The notes beneath the pieces are model-generated. The model had not been told where the DNA came from. It did not search any database and was given only the letters and a program-made list of their open reading frames with translations. A stretch of 12,892 bases of DNA from positions 1 through 12,892 of the forward strand of contig JAHKKL010000025.1 in NCBI GenBank assembly GCA_020027635.1, written 5' to 3'. Source of the DNA: Gammaproteobacteria bacterium (GTDB lineage: Bacteria; Pseudomonadota; Gammaproteobacteria; UBA9214). Below are positions 6,549 through 12,892 of the stretch, piece after piece. Each line of letters begins with the position of its first letter. Position 1 is the stretch's first letter. The position numbers and the translations under genes were made by a program.

Positions 6549-6986
6549 GTGAAGAATGAGTTCGACAAGCGTATCGACGAGGTGCTGCGCAGGACTGGAT
6601 GCCTGCTGAGGGAAAGGGGCATTTTCCACGCCAAGGTGCATTTCTCCAGTGGGCAGGTCACGCTGTGGTCGATGAGTGACCCGTATAACTACCAGGTGTG
6701 GCACACGAAGGAATTCCTCGGAAAAGGTTTCCCGTCGGCTTTTGAGGCGGTGTCCTATCCGATTAATGCGAAGATTCCGCCGCACAAGATCATCGCCATC
6801 CTGGCCGCATTCAAGTCGTTGCGCTTCTCCGACAGGACGGGGCATCTCAGGGCTGGATCCCTCAATATTATCAACGGTCGCATCGGGTTGAATTTCTCGA
6901 GTGACTGCACCCAGTACCTCGATTACCGGGAGTTCCTCAGGGAAAGGCGAAATAGCCTATCCGCTGATCATTGCCGCATGAGCTGA
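6549..6986 (+). CDS. hypothetical protein
   Basis: 145 residues from a GTG start (MKNEFDKRIDEVLRR), with AGG eight bases upstream as a weak ribosome binding site. The N-terminal part looks like an amphipathic helix (3-22), followed by alternating strand-like segments (FHAKVHFSSGQVTLWSM, YNYQVWHTKEFL), a Pro/Ile-rich middle (NAKIPPHKIIAILAAFKSLRF) and a basic tail (YREFLRERRNSLS). There is no signal peptide, membrane span or cysteine motif. I do not recognise the family. The reading frame has third-position GC like its neighbours and few overlapping alternatives, which supports coding. It lies 107 bases before copA on the same strand, without an obvious functional link. Confidence 0.65.
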   Translation: MKNEFDKRIDEVLRRTGCLLRERGIFHAKVHFSSGQVTLWSMSDPYNYQVWHTKEFLGKGFPSAFEAVSYPINAKIPPHKIIAILAAFKSLRFSDRTGHLRAGSLNIINGRIGLNFSSDCTQYLDYREFLRERRNSLSADHCRMS

Positions 6987-7093
6987 CAGCCCGCCGACAT
7001 TCGGCGCCCGCCTGCTCCCGAAACCGCTGGGTCGGTCGTGCCGAATTGCAGTAAGATTACTCTGCCTCCAGCCGTTGCCGGTCATCCCCTGTC

Positions 7094-9334
7094 ATGTCAG
7101 AGCAACCCGTCATCCATCTTTCCGTTTCCGGCATGAGTTGTGCCGGTTGCGTGTCGAGCGTTCGCAAGGCGCTGCTCTCGGTGCCCGGGGTGGTCTCGGC
7201 CGAAGTTAATTTTGCCGAGCACACGGCGCAGGTAGCCGGTGAGGTGCGCTCCCAGGCATTGGTCCAGGCCGTCATTGCCGCCGGCTATGACGCGGCCGTA
7301 ATGACCGGCCCGGAAGACCTCGCCGAACGCGACGCCCTCGAGGCCGGACATTACCGCAGCCTGGTGCGCAAGGCCGCGGTGGCGGCGTTGATCGGTATGC
7401 CGCTGATGGGCGGTGACTGGCTGGGTCTGCTGCCAATTGTGAGCTCTCCTGCAGACTCGCTGTTCTGGCTGGGCATCGGGATCGCCACGTTCGCCGTGCT
7501 GGTCTACGCCGGCGGCCACTTTTTTACTGGTGCCTGGCGGTCCCTGCATCGGCACAACGCCAACATGGATACCCTGATTGCGCTGGGTACCGGCAGTGCC
7601 TGGCTGTATTCAATGGCGGTGGTGCTGTTTCCGGAGCAGATACCCAGCCTTGCCCGCCATGCCTATTTCGAGGCCGCCGCCGTGATCCTCGCGTTGCTCA
7701 ATCTCGGGGCCGCGCTCGAGATGAAGGCGCGCAGCCGCTCATCACAGGCCATTAAAAAACTGATCGGCCTGCAGCCCCGCACCGCCCGCGTGATCCGTGA
7801 CGGGAAGGAAGCGGACATTCCGATCGAGTGGGTCGGTCTCGATGAGACCGTCCGCATGCATCCCGGCGAGAAGATCCCGGTCGATGGCGTCATCATCGAA
7901 GGGCACTCCAGCGTCGATGAATCCATGCTGACCGGGGAACCCCTCCCGGTGGACAAAGCCGCCGGGGACGAGGTTGTCGGCGGCACGCTCAACCGGACCG
8001 GCAGTTTCCTCATCAGGACACGCCGCATCGGCAGGGACACGGTGCTGGCGCACATCATCGACATGGTGCGCACGGCGCAGGGTTCCAGGCCGCCGGTGGC
8101 CCGCCTCGTCGACCAGGTGACCGGCGTATTCGTGCCCGTCGTCCTGCTGATATCCGTCCTGACGTTCCTCGCATGGTTCAATTTCGGCCCCGAACCAAGG
8201 ATCGGTTACAGCATCGTAACGGCCATCACCGTGCTGGTGATCGCCTGCCCGTGCGCCCTGGGGCTGGCGACCCCGATCTCCATCATGGTGGGCATCGGCA
8301 AGGCGGCGGAACAGGGTATCCTGATCCGCAGCGGCGAGGCCTTGCAGCGCGCCCGCAAGGTGACCACGGTGGTGCTCGACAAGACCGGCACGGTCACGGA
8401 AGGGCGGCCCCGGGTAACATCCATCGAAACGGTCCGCGGCTGGGAGACCTCAGCCCTGCTCGGTCTTGCCGCCGGTGTCGAGGCGGGGTCGGAACATGCC
8501 ATGGCCGAGGCCATCGAGGCGGCGGCGCGTTCACGCGCGATCGAAGCCGAAAGGGTGAAGGGATTCGAGGCAATCGCCGGGCATGGCGTAACAGCGGAAA
8601 CGCACGACGGGCGCAGGGTGCTGCTGGGGAACGCCAAACTACTGCATGACCATCGCATCGATGTCACTGCGCTGCTGGCACTGTACGACGCCCGGGCTGC
8701 TACGGGTCAGTCATCGGTTTTCCTCGCCGTCGATAATGAACTGGCGGGCATGATTACCGTCGCCGACCCCGTCAAGGCGGACGCGGCGGCGGCGATCGCG
8801 CGTCTCAAGGCGCGCGGTCTGCGGCTGGTACTGCTGACGGGTGACGCCCGCGCCACGGCGCGGGCTGTGGCGCGGGCCGTCGGTATTGCGGAGTACCTGG
8901 CGGAGGTCTTGCCGGATGGCAAGGCGGCGCATGTCGCGGCCTTGCAGGAACAGGGCGAAGTGGTGGCGATGGTCGGCGACGGCATCAACGATGCGCCGGT
9001 GCTGGCGCGCGCCGATGTCGGCTTCGCGCTCGGCACCGGCACGGATGTCGCCATCGAAAGCGCCGATGTGACCCTGATGGGGGGTTCGCTGCATGGCGTG
9101 GCCGATGCCATTGCCATTTCCAATGCCACGGTGCGCAACATCTGGCAGAACCTGTTCGGGGCGTTCGTCTACAATAGCCTGGGCATCCCGATCGCCGCCG
9201 GCGTGTTTTACCCGCTGACCGGCATGCTGCTCAATCCGATGATAGCCGGGGCGGCCATGGCACTGTCTTCGGTGACCGTCGTCAGCAACGCCAACCGCCT
9301 GCGGCGGTTTCATCCCGGCGGGGGTGGCGCATGA
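7094..9334 (+). CDS. copA: copper-exporting P1B-type ATPase
   Basis: Inner-membrane pump that drives Cu(I) out of the cytoplasm at the cost of ATP. 746 residues. One N-terminal heavy-metal-associated domain (about 6-70) carries GMSCAGC with Cys16 and Cys19. Eight membrane spans are expected. The actuator motif is TGEP (280-283), the transport motif is CPC (385-387) in IACPCALGLATP, the phosphorylated Asp is D429 in DKTGT, and GDGINDAP is at 628-635. The late spans contain VYN and MALSSVTVVSNANRL, the Tyr-Asn and Met-Ser-Ser residues that mark Cu(I) pumps of subgroup P1B-1. Odd point: the nucleotide-domain His-Pro motif reads SEHAMAEA, with Ala469 after His468 instead of Pro. The ATG at 7094 lacks a clear ribosome binding site, and no CueR-type operator was found upstream. 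The stop overlaps the next small ORF (ATGA). Confidence 0.96.
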   Translation: MSEQPVIHLSVSGMSCAGCVSSVRKALLSVPGVVSAEVNFAEHTAQVAGEVRSQALVQAVIAAGYDAAVMTGPEDLAERDALEAGHYRSLVRKAAVAALIGMPLMGGDWLGLLPIVSSPADSLFWLGIGIATFAVLVYAGGHFFTGAWRSLHRHNANMDTLIALGTGSAWLYSMAVVLFPEQIPSLARHAYFEAAAVILALLNLGAALEMKARSRSSQAIKKLIGLQPRTARVIRDGKEADIPIEWVGLDETVRMHPGEKIPVDGVIIEGHSSVDESMLTGEPLPVDKAAGDEVVGGTLNRTGSFLIRTRRIGRDTVLAHIIDMVRTAQGSRPPVARLVDQVTGVFVPVVLLISVLTFLAWFNFGPEPRIGYSIVTAITVLVIACPCALGLATPISIMVGIGKAAEQGILIRSGEALQRARKVTTVVLDKTGTVTEGRPRVTSIETVRGWETSALLGLAAGVEAGSEHAMAEAIEAAARSRAIEAERVKGFEAIAGHGVTAETHDGRRVLLGNAKLLHDHRIDVTALLALYDARAATGQSSVFLAVDNELAGMITVADPVKADAAAAIARLKARGLRLVLLTGDARATARAVARAVGIAEYLAEVLPDGKAAHVAALQEQGEVVAMVGDGINDAPVLARADVGFALGTGTDVAIESADVTLMGGSLHGVADAIAISNATVRNIWQNLFGAFVYNSLGIPIAAGVFYPLTGMLLNPMIAGAAMALSSVTVVSNANRLRRFHPGGGGA

Positions 9335-9411
9335 GTCCCGATGTCTGGATAAACATCGGCGGCGGCGTGCTGATGGCGCTGATTATCTGGTGGTTCTGGC
9401 TGTCAGATTAG
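9331..9411 (+). CDS. 26-residue single-span membrane peptide
   Basis: A short ORF whose ATG overlaps the copA stop (ATGA), an arrangement typical of translational coupling. It encodes 26 residues: MSPDVWINIGGGVLMALIIW followed by WFWLSD. About residues 6-24 would form a single transmembrane helix with a Trp-rich end. In some copper-ATPase operons a cupredoxin-like protein begins with a similar Gly-rich, WWFW-ending anchor, so this could be a leftover anchor of such a protein. No cupredoxin-like sequence follows the TAG in frame, and the next 22 codons to a TAA are not family-like. It could equally be a real small subunit or regulator of the pump, in the manner of other small partners of P-type ATPases. 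No expression evidence; similarity is from memory. Confidence 0.5.
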   Translation: MSPDVWINIGGGVLMALIIWWFWLSD

Positions 9412-9425
9412 GCTGTCTGGATTGA

Positions 9426-9455
9426 TTGGTTATTTTTAACCCATTGTTTCATAAT
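9426..9455 (+). promoter_or_regulatory. candidate promoter for the cytochrome c gene
   Basis: TTGGTT (9426-9431) and CATAAT (9450-9455) are 18 bases apart in an AT-rich stretch. The -10 is good (five of six), the -35 weak (three of six). It would give a leader of about 150 bases before the ATG at 9613. Other AT-rich -10-like sites further down (9475-9500) are possible alternatives. Confidence 0.3.
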
Positions 9456-9612
9456 GATCTGTAGCCGCGCAGTTGAATAATATTACTGTTTTTTAATAGA
9501 CTACCCGACCCCGTGCGGCGATACTGCACGCCTCAATTTGCAACCCGAACGTTATTTCGTTCCCCTTTAACAGTGCTATGAACAGTTCCAACAACCCAGT
9601 GGAGTCAGGAAA

Positions 9613-9921
9613 ATGAAGAAACTTGCGAGTGTGATTACGATGGGCGTATTGCTTGGTTTGAGCGGCGCCGTGCTGGCTGCCGGTGATGCGGCGGCAGGCA
9701 AGACCAAGGCCTCGACTGTCTGTGCCAGTTGCCACGGCGCCGAGGGTATCAGCAACAACCCGATATGGCCGAACCTGAAGGGTCAGAAGGAGGCTTACCT
9801 CATCAAGCAGCTCAAGGCCTTCCGTGACGGGACTCGTACCGATCCGATGATGAGCCCGATGGCCAAACCGCTGACCGACGCGGATATCGACAACGTGGCC
9901 GCGTATTTCAGCAGCCTGTAA
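9613..9921 (+). CDS. class I c-type cytochrome, small soluble periplasmic
   Basis: 102 residues with a classical signal peptide (MKK, hydrophobic 5-20, cleavage near Ala22-Ala23) and a mature protein of about 80 residues, usual for single-heme cytochromes of the c553/c4-half type. The heme is attached by CASCH, Cys37, Cys40 and His41, with His41 as one axial ligand. The second ligand is most likely Met83 in MSPMAKPL; Met79 and Met80 are alternatives. The C-terminal helix ends TDADIDNVAAYFSSL, as in this family. It shuttles electrons in the periplasm, probably towards a terminal oxidase or another reductase; the partner is not encoded here. GGAG lies eight bases before the ATG. A strong terminator follows 10 bases after the stop, so it is a single-gene unit unless it reads through from copA. 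Confidence 0.93.
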   Translation: MKKLASVITMGVLLGLSGAVLAAGDAAAGKTKASTVCASCHGAEGISNNPIWPNLKGQKEAYLIKQLKAFRDGTRTDPMMSPMAKPLTDADIDNVAAYFSSL

Positions 9922-9931
9922 GCAGCAGTTC

Positions 9932-9965
9932 AATACCGGCAGGCCGTGTGGCCTGCCGGTATTTT
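9932..9965 (+). terminator. 14-bp perfect hairpin terminator after the cytochrome gene
   Basis: AATACCGGCAGGCC (9932-9945), loop GTGT and GGCCTGCCGGTATT (9950-9963) form a perfect 14-bp stem. TATTTT closes it on the plus strand, so it ends the cytochrome transcript. It also lies 116 bases beyond the ctaA stop on the other strand and could act there, but without a T-run in that direction. Confidence 0.88.
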
Positions 9966-10080
9966 CCTCCACTCTTTTCTGCCCAGCTCCTCTTAGCTAC
10001 CGCCCCCTTCGCGGGGGTTGGCCGGGCCGCCCCGGAATGGCGACTTCTTGAAAGCCGGCGGGGTCTCGCCCGCGAACAGG

Positions 10081-11076
10081 CTACGACCGCGCGTAAATCA
10101 GGCGATGATTCACGACCAGGATGACCGTGAGCAGCAGCAGGGCGCCGGCCTGGTGAGTGGCGGCGAGCGGTGTCGGCACATGCAGCAGCAGAGTCGAGAT
10201 GCCCAGCGTGACCTGTAACAGGGCGGCTGCCAGCAGGGCATGCACACCGGTGCGCGCCGATGTCGGCAGTGACTGGCGCCGTGCCGCCAGCCAGAAGCTC
10301 ACGCATCCGACAAACACCAAGGTCGCCAACAGGCGGTGATCGAACTGTACCGTGGCGATGTTCTCGAAGAAATTGCGCCATGCCGGCGCCTGCATGAACA
10401 TGGCCTCGGGTATCCAGCGACTATCCATCAGCGGGAAGGTATTGTAGGCAAACCCCGCCTTAAGACCGGCCACGAAGCCGCCGGAAAGTGCCGTGATGAA
10501 TACCAGGCCACCCAGCAGCGCGGCGAACCGGCGCAGGCCGCGCGGAGCGGGTGATGCCGCCACCCGGTCGGCGTTCGTCCACAGTCCGAGGGCTACCCAG
10601 AGCATGTAGGCGTAAATGACGAGGGCCGCCGCCAGGTGTGCCGTGAGCCGGTACTGGCTCACGTGCGGGTTGTCCACCAGACCGCTTTTGACCATGTACC
10701 AGCCGAGCACACCCTGCAGACCCCCCAGGGCGAACAGCGTAACCAGCCTCGGTATCAGCGGCTTCCGTATGCGGCCGGCGATCAGGAAGTAGAGAAACGG
10801 GAGCAGGAAGACCAGGCCGATGGCGCGTCCCAGGAGACGGTGAGCGAACTCGAACCAGTAGATCTGCTTGAAGCCGTGCAGGTCCATGCCGACGTTTATT
10901 TTCTGGTATTCGGGTGACTCCCGGTAGAGGTTGAAGGTCGCCTCCCAGTCCGCCTCGCCGAGCGGCGGCACGACGCCGAATATCGGATCCCACTCCACCA
11001 TCGACAGCCCCGAACCGGTTAACCGGGTCACGCCGCCGAGCACCACCATGGCAAAGACCATGGCGCAGCAGATCAT
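10081..11076 (-). CDS. ctaA: heme A synthase, COX15/CtaA family
   Basis: Inner-membrane enzyme that oxidises the C8 methyl of heme O to make heme A for aa3-type cytochrome oxidases. 331 residues from the ATG at 11076, with eight predicted spans in two similar halves. The four family histidines are visible: His79 in FEFAHRLLGR, His147 in RLTAHLAA, His247 in QFDHRLLA and His308 in AATHQAG. The TRLTGSGLSMVEWDP segment (17-31) and DLHGFKQIYWFEFAHR (65-80) are typical of the COX15-like subgroup. The start is uncertain: the frame runs back to a GTG at 11244, which would overlap glgC by 65 bases, and family members usually have a few more residues (here DRQLALWL) before the first span. No ribosome binding site is obvious for either start. 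Downstream of glgC on the same strand, convergent with the cytochrome gene. Confidence 0.9.
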   Translation of the reverse strand: MICCAMVFAMVVLGGVTRLTGSGLSMVEWDPIFGVVPPLGEADWEATFNLYRESPEYQKINVGMDLHGFKQIYWFEFAHRLLGRAIGLVFLLPFLYFLIAGRIRKPLIPRLVTLFALGGLQGVLGWYMVKSGLVDNPHVSQYRLTAHLAAALVIYAYMLWVALGLWTNADRVAASPAPRGLRRFAALLGGLVFITALSGGFVAGLKAGFAYNTFPLMDSRWIPEAMFMQAPAWRNFFENIATVQFDHRLLATLVFVGCVSFWLAARRQSLPTSARTGVHALLAAALLQVTLGISTLLLHVPTPLAATHQAGALLLLTVILVVNHRLIYARS

Positions 11077-11179
11077 GAGCCACAGCGCAAGCTGGCGGTC
11101 ATGGGCGCAGAGAGTCGGAGTTGGCCGGGTCTCGCCGGGGGACGCGCATTGTACCCGAAATGGGCCGGGCGCCGGGGCA

Positions 11180-12400
11180 TCAACTGAACCGGTAATTCTT
11201 CGGCACGACCACGATTCCGTTGGTGGAGAGTGTAAACCGTGCACGGTCTTTCGCGGGATCCAGGCCGATGGTTTCGCCGGCCGGCACCTGGACTCCCTTG
11301 TCGATGATGCAGTTGCGCAGCTTCACACGATCGCCAACGTGAACCCGTTCAAACAGGATGGAATCCCTCACCACGCCCTCATCGCCGACATAGGCGCGTG
11401 GGAACAGGATGGAATGCTGTACGCTGCCGCCGGCGATGATGACGCCGCCGGCGATGATGGAGTTGATGGAGATACCTTCATTGCCCGATGCGCCGGGAAC
11501 CGTGCGTGCCGGCGGCGGCTGTGACTGGTAGGTGCGGATGGGCCAGTCGTCCTGGTAGAGGTTCAGCGAGGGTACCGGTCTCAGCAGATCCATATTGGCC
11601 TCGTAGTAGGAATCGATGGTCCCCACGTCACGCCAGTAATTGTCAGGTGAGACGCGTCCGCTTGATCCGCCGAAGGGGTAGGCGCAGACACGGTGCGTAT
11701 TTATCAGTGCCGGCAGGATGTCTTTGCCGAAGTCGTGGCTGGAGTCCGCTTTCGCATGATCCGTTTCCAGCGTGTCGAGCAGCAGCTGTTTGGAGAAGAG
11801 GTAGATCCCCATGGAAGCCAAGCAGTGTCCGGCATCGCCGGGAATCGTTTCCGGGGTGGCCGGTTTTTCCGCAAACGCCGTGATCCGCTGCGCGTCATCG
11901 ATGCTTATGATGCCGAACTGACCGGCCTCGCCGCGTCCGACCTTCATGCAGGCGATGGTGACATCCGCCTCGTGGCGGTGATGAAACTTGAGCATGGCGG
12001 CGTAGTCCATGCGGTAGATGTGGTCGCCCGAGAGGATCAGAATGGTGTCTGCATTCGCGCGCTCCAGCAGAAACAGGTTCTGGTGGATGGCATCCGCGGT
12101 CCCGCTGTACCAGGTTTCGCCCTTGCGCATCTGGGGAGGTACCGGGGTGATGTATTCACCGAGTTCGGGGTTGAATATCGACCAGCCATCGCGCAGGTGC
12201 TTGTGCAGGGAATGTGACTTGTACTGCGTCAGCACCAGCACTCGGTGCATGCCGGAATGCAGGCAGTTGGCGAGGGTGAAATCGATGATCCGGTATTTGC
12301 CGCCAAACGGCACCGCCGGCTTGGCGCGATCCCTGGTGAGGGGATGCAGGCGCGAGCCGACGCCGCCGGCGAGCAGTATCGTCAATACGTTGTGCAGCAT
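11180..12400 (-). CDS. glgC: glucose-1-phosphate adenylyltransferase
   Basis: Makes ADP-glucose from glucose 1-phosphate and ATP (EC 2.7.7.27), the committed step of bacterial glycogen synthesis; a cytoplasmic, usually tetrameric and allosteric enzyme. 406 residues; E. coli GlgC has 431. The catalytic nucleotidyltransferase domain carries LAGGVGSRLHPLTRDRAKPA (10-29) and PFGGKYRIIDF (31-41), then WYSGTADAIHQN (97-108), SGDHIYRMDY (124-133, metal and catalytic Asp126) and AEKP (177-180, sugar-phosphate binding). HDFGKDILP (222-230) follows. The C-terminal third (about 300-400) has the hexapeptide-style repeats of a left-handed beta helix. The ATG at 12400 has AGG nine bases upstream. It is shorter than E. 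coli GlgC at the N-terminus, where the activator-binding segment lies. No other glg gene is in the window. Confidence 0.95.
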   Translation of the reverse strand: MLHNVLTILLAGGVGSRLHPLTRDRAKPAVPFGGKYRIIDFTLANCLHSGMHRVLVLTQYKSHSLHKHLRDGWSIFNPELGEYITPVPPQMRKGETWYSGTADAIHQNLFLLERANADTILILSGDHIYRMDYAAMLKFHHRHEADVTIACMKVGRGEAGQFGIISIDDAQRITAFAEKPATPETIPGDAGHCLASMGIYLFSKQLLLDTLETDHAKADSSHDFGKDILPALINTHRVCAYPFGGSSGRVSPDNYWRDVGTIDSYYEANMDLLRPVPSLNLYQDDWPIRTYQSQPPPARTVPGASGNEGISINSIIAGGVIIAGGSVQHSILFPRAYVGDEGVVRDSILFERVHVGDRVKLRNCIIDKGVQVPAGETIGLDPAKDRARFTLSTNGIVVVPKNYRFS

Positions 12401-12656
12401 GCGGGAACCTGGATGATGGATCGGATAGCCTGGTTAACGATCGGCCGGGGCATTGTACCTGCTAAATACGGTGTTATCTCGATTCAATCCCCGCGAGTGC
12501 CTCGTCATCGCGTTCACGGGCTGCGGTAGCGCAGGGAGTCATTGTCAATCCAGCCGCTCCGGGAGCAGAAGCGGGGGAGTTCACGACAGCACTTCAGACA
12601 GGCTTGCATCCTCGACATCAGGCAGATGCAGCAGTCGGGCGGCAATGCCGGAGTCT

Positions 12657-12869
12657 TCAGGTAGAGCCCTGATGTTGCGGATTGTCCTTGCCCAGTGCGA
12701 ACCGGTTGTGGGGGTCTTCAACGGCGATATCGAGGTAGATGCGGCGGGTTTCTTCCGACTCGAAGTAGATCTTGATGGCGAGGTGGCCCCTGCCCTCGAC
12801 GACGTACGGCTTGAGTTCCGGATTAAGAATGTCTTCACCGGTAATTGGATCAGTTGTCGTGATGATCAC
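12657..12869 (-). CDS. short hypothetical protein, possibly frameshifted at its end
   Basis: 70 residues from a GTG with an excellent ribosome binding site (GGAGG, 7 bases upstream). The sequence MIITTTDPITGEDI, then KPYVVEGRGHLAIKIYFESE and ETRRIYLDIAVEDP, looks like a compact beta-rich domain and resembles uncharacterised short proteobacterial proteins, from memory only. It has no signal peptide or membrane span. The end (FALGKDNPQHQGST) is weak, and in another frame a coding-looking segment (LPEDSGIAARLLHLPDVEDA, then SLSEVLS) continues to a stop at 12581. A single-base frameshift near 12665-12685 would join the two into a protein of about 95 residues. Lies 256 bases upstream of glgC on the same strand; co-transcription is possible, a functional link is not evident. 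Confidence 0.7.
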   Translation of the reverse strand: MIITTTDPITGEDILNPELKPYVVEGRGHLAIKIYFESEETRRIYLDIAVEDPHNRFALGKDNPQHQGST

Positions 12870-12892
12870 GCTTTCCCTCCAACCTGTTCTGT

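Noticed and set aside
6987..7093. CueR-type operator upstream of copA
   Set aside because: Searched for the ACCTTCC/GGAAGGT dyad of CueR-controlled promoters; not present in this spacer or in the 3' end of the upstream gene as read by eye.
9412..9480. Continuation of the 26-residue peptide by readthrough of its TAG into a cupredoxin
   Set aside because: The 22 codons after the stop (AVWIDWLFLTHC...) are not cupredoxin-like and end at a TAA.
11488..12529. Several plus-strand frames opposite glgC (11488-11883, 11693-12217, 12018-12416, 12245-12529)
   Set aside because: All are antisense to an intact glgC and show no independent features.

Overview
The window reads as chromosomal DNA of a free-living, respiring Gram-negative proteobacterium, most likely a gammaproteobacterium. 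The reasons are a GC content judged by eye at just under 60 percent, a lipoprotein with a proteobacterial lipobox, a COX15-type heme A synthase, a small periplasmic c-type cytochrome, a bacterial thiopurine-methyltransferase homologue and the DUF6502/DUF5666 gene pair. A sulfur-oxidiser-like lineage would fit, but that is a guess from gene content. No rRNA, tRNA, CRISPR array, integrase, transposase or phage gene was seen.

Layout. Positions 1-429 hold the 3' part of a secreted DUF302 protein (+), convergent with a membrane-anchored four-cysteine DUF6455 protein (-, 529-906). After an empty stretch comes pdxH (+, 1360-1956), then 469 bases without a gene that contain two related inverted repeats. 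The second repeat overlaps a good sigma70-type promoter in front of a two-gene unit (+): a DUF6502 helix-turn-helix protein (2426-3235) and a DUF5666 repeat lipoprotein (3241-4716). The unit is closed by a strong intrinsic terminator (4738-4761). A gene-free, purine-rich stretch (4763-5138) may be a dispersed repeat. A tpm methyltransferase (-, 5139-5819) is divergent from a conserved hypothetical gene (+, 5878-6321), followed by a second hypothetical (+, 6549-6986). A copper-exporting P-type ATPase, copA (+, 7094-9334), overlaps a 26-codon membrane-peptide ORF (9331-9411). Next are a cytochrome c gene (+, 9613-9921) and a perfect 14-bp terminator hairpin. From the right edge, all on the minus strand, come a short hypothetical gene (12657-12869), glgC (11180-12400) and the heme A synthase ctaA (10081-11076).

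How the genes fit together. Copper export, the c-type cytochrome and heme A synthesis all serve aerobic respiration with a copper/heme A oxidase, but they are separate transcription units here and are not shown to be co-regulated. pdxH (pyridoxal phosphate supply), glgC (glycogen synthesis) and tpm (thiol/chalcogen methylation) are ordinary housekeeping or detoxification functions. The least explained unit is the DUF6502 regulator-like protein with its DUF5666 lipoprotein partner. The inverted repeats upstream suggest autoregulation, and neither protein has a known role.
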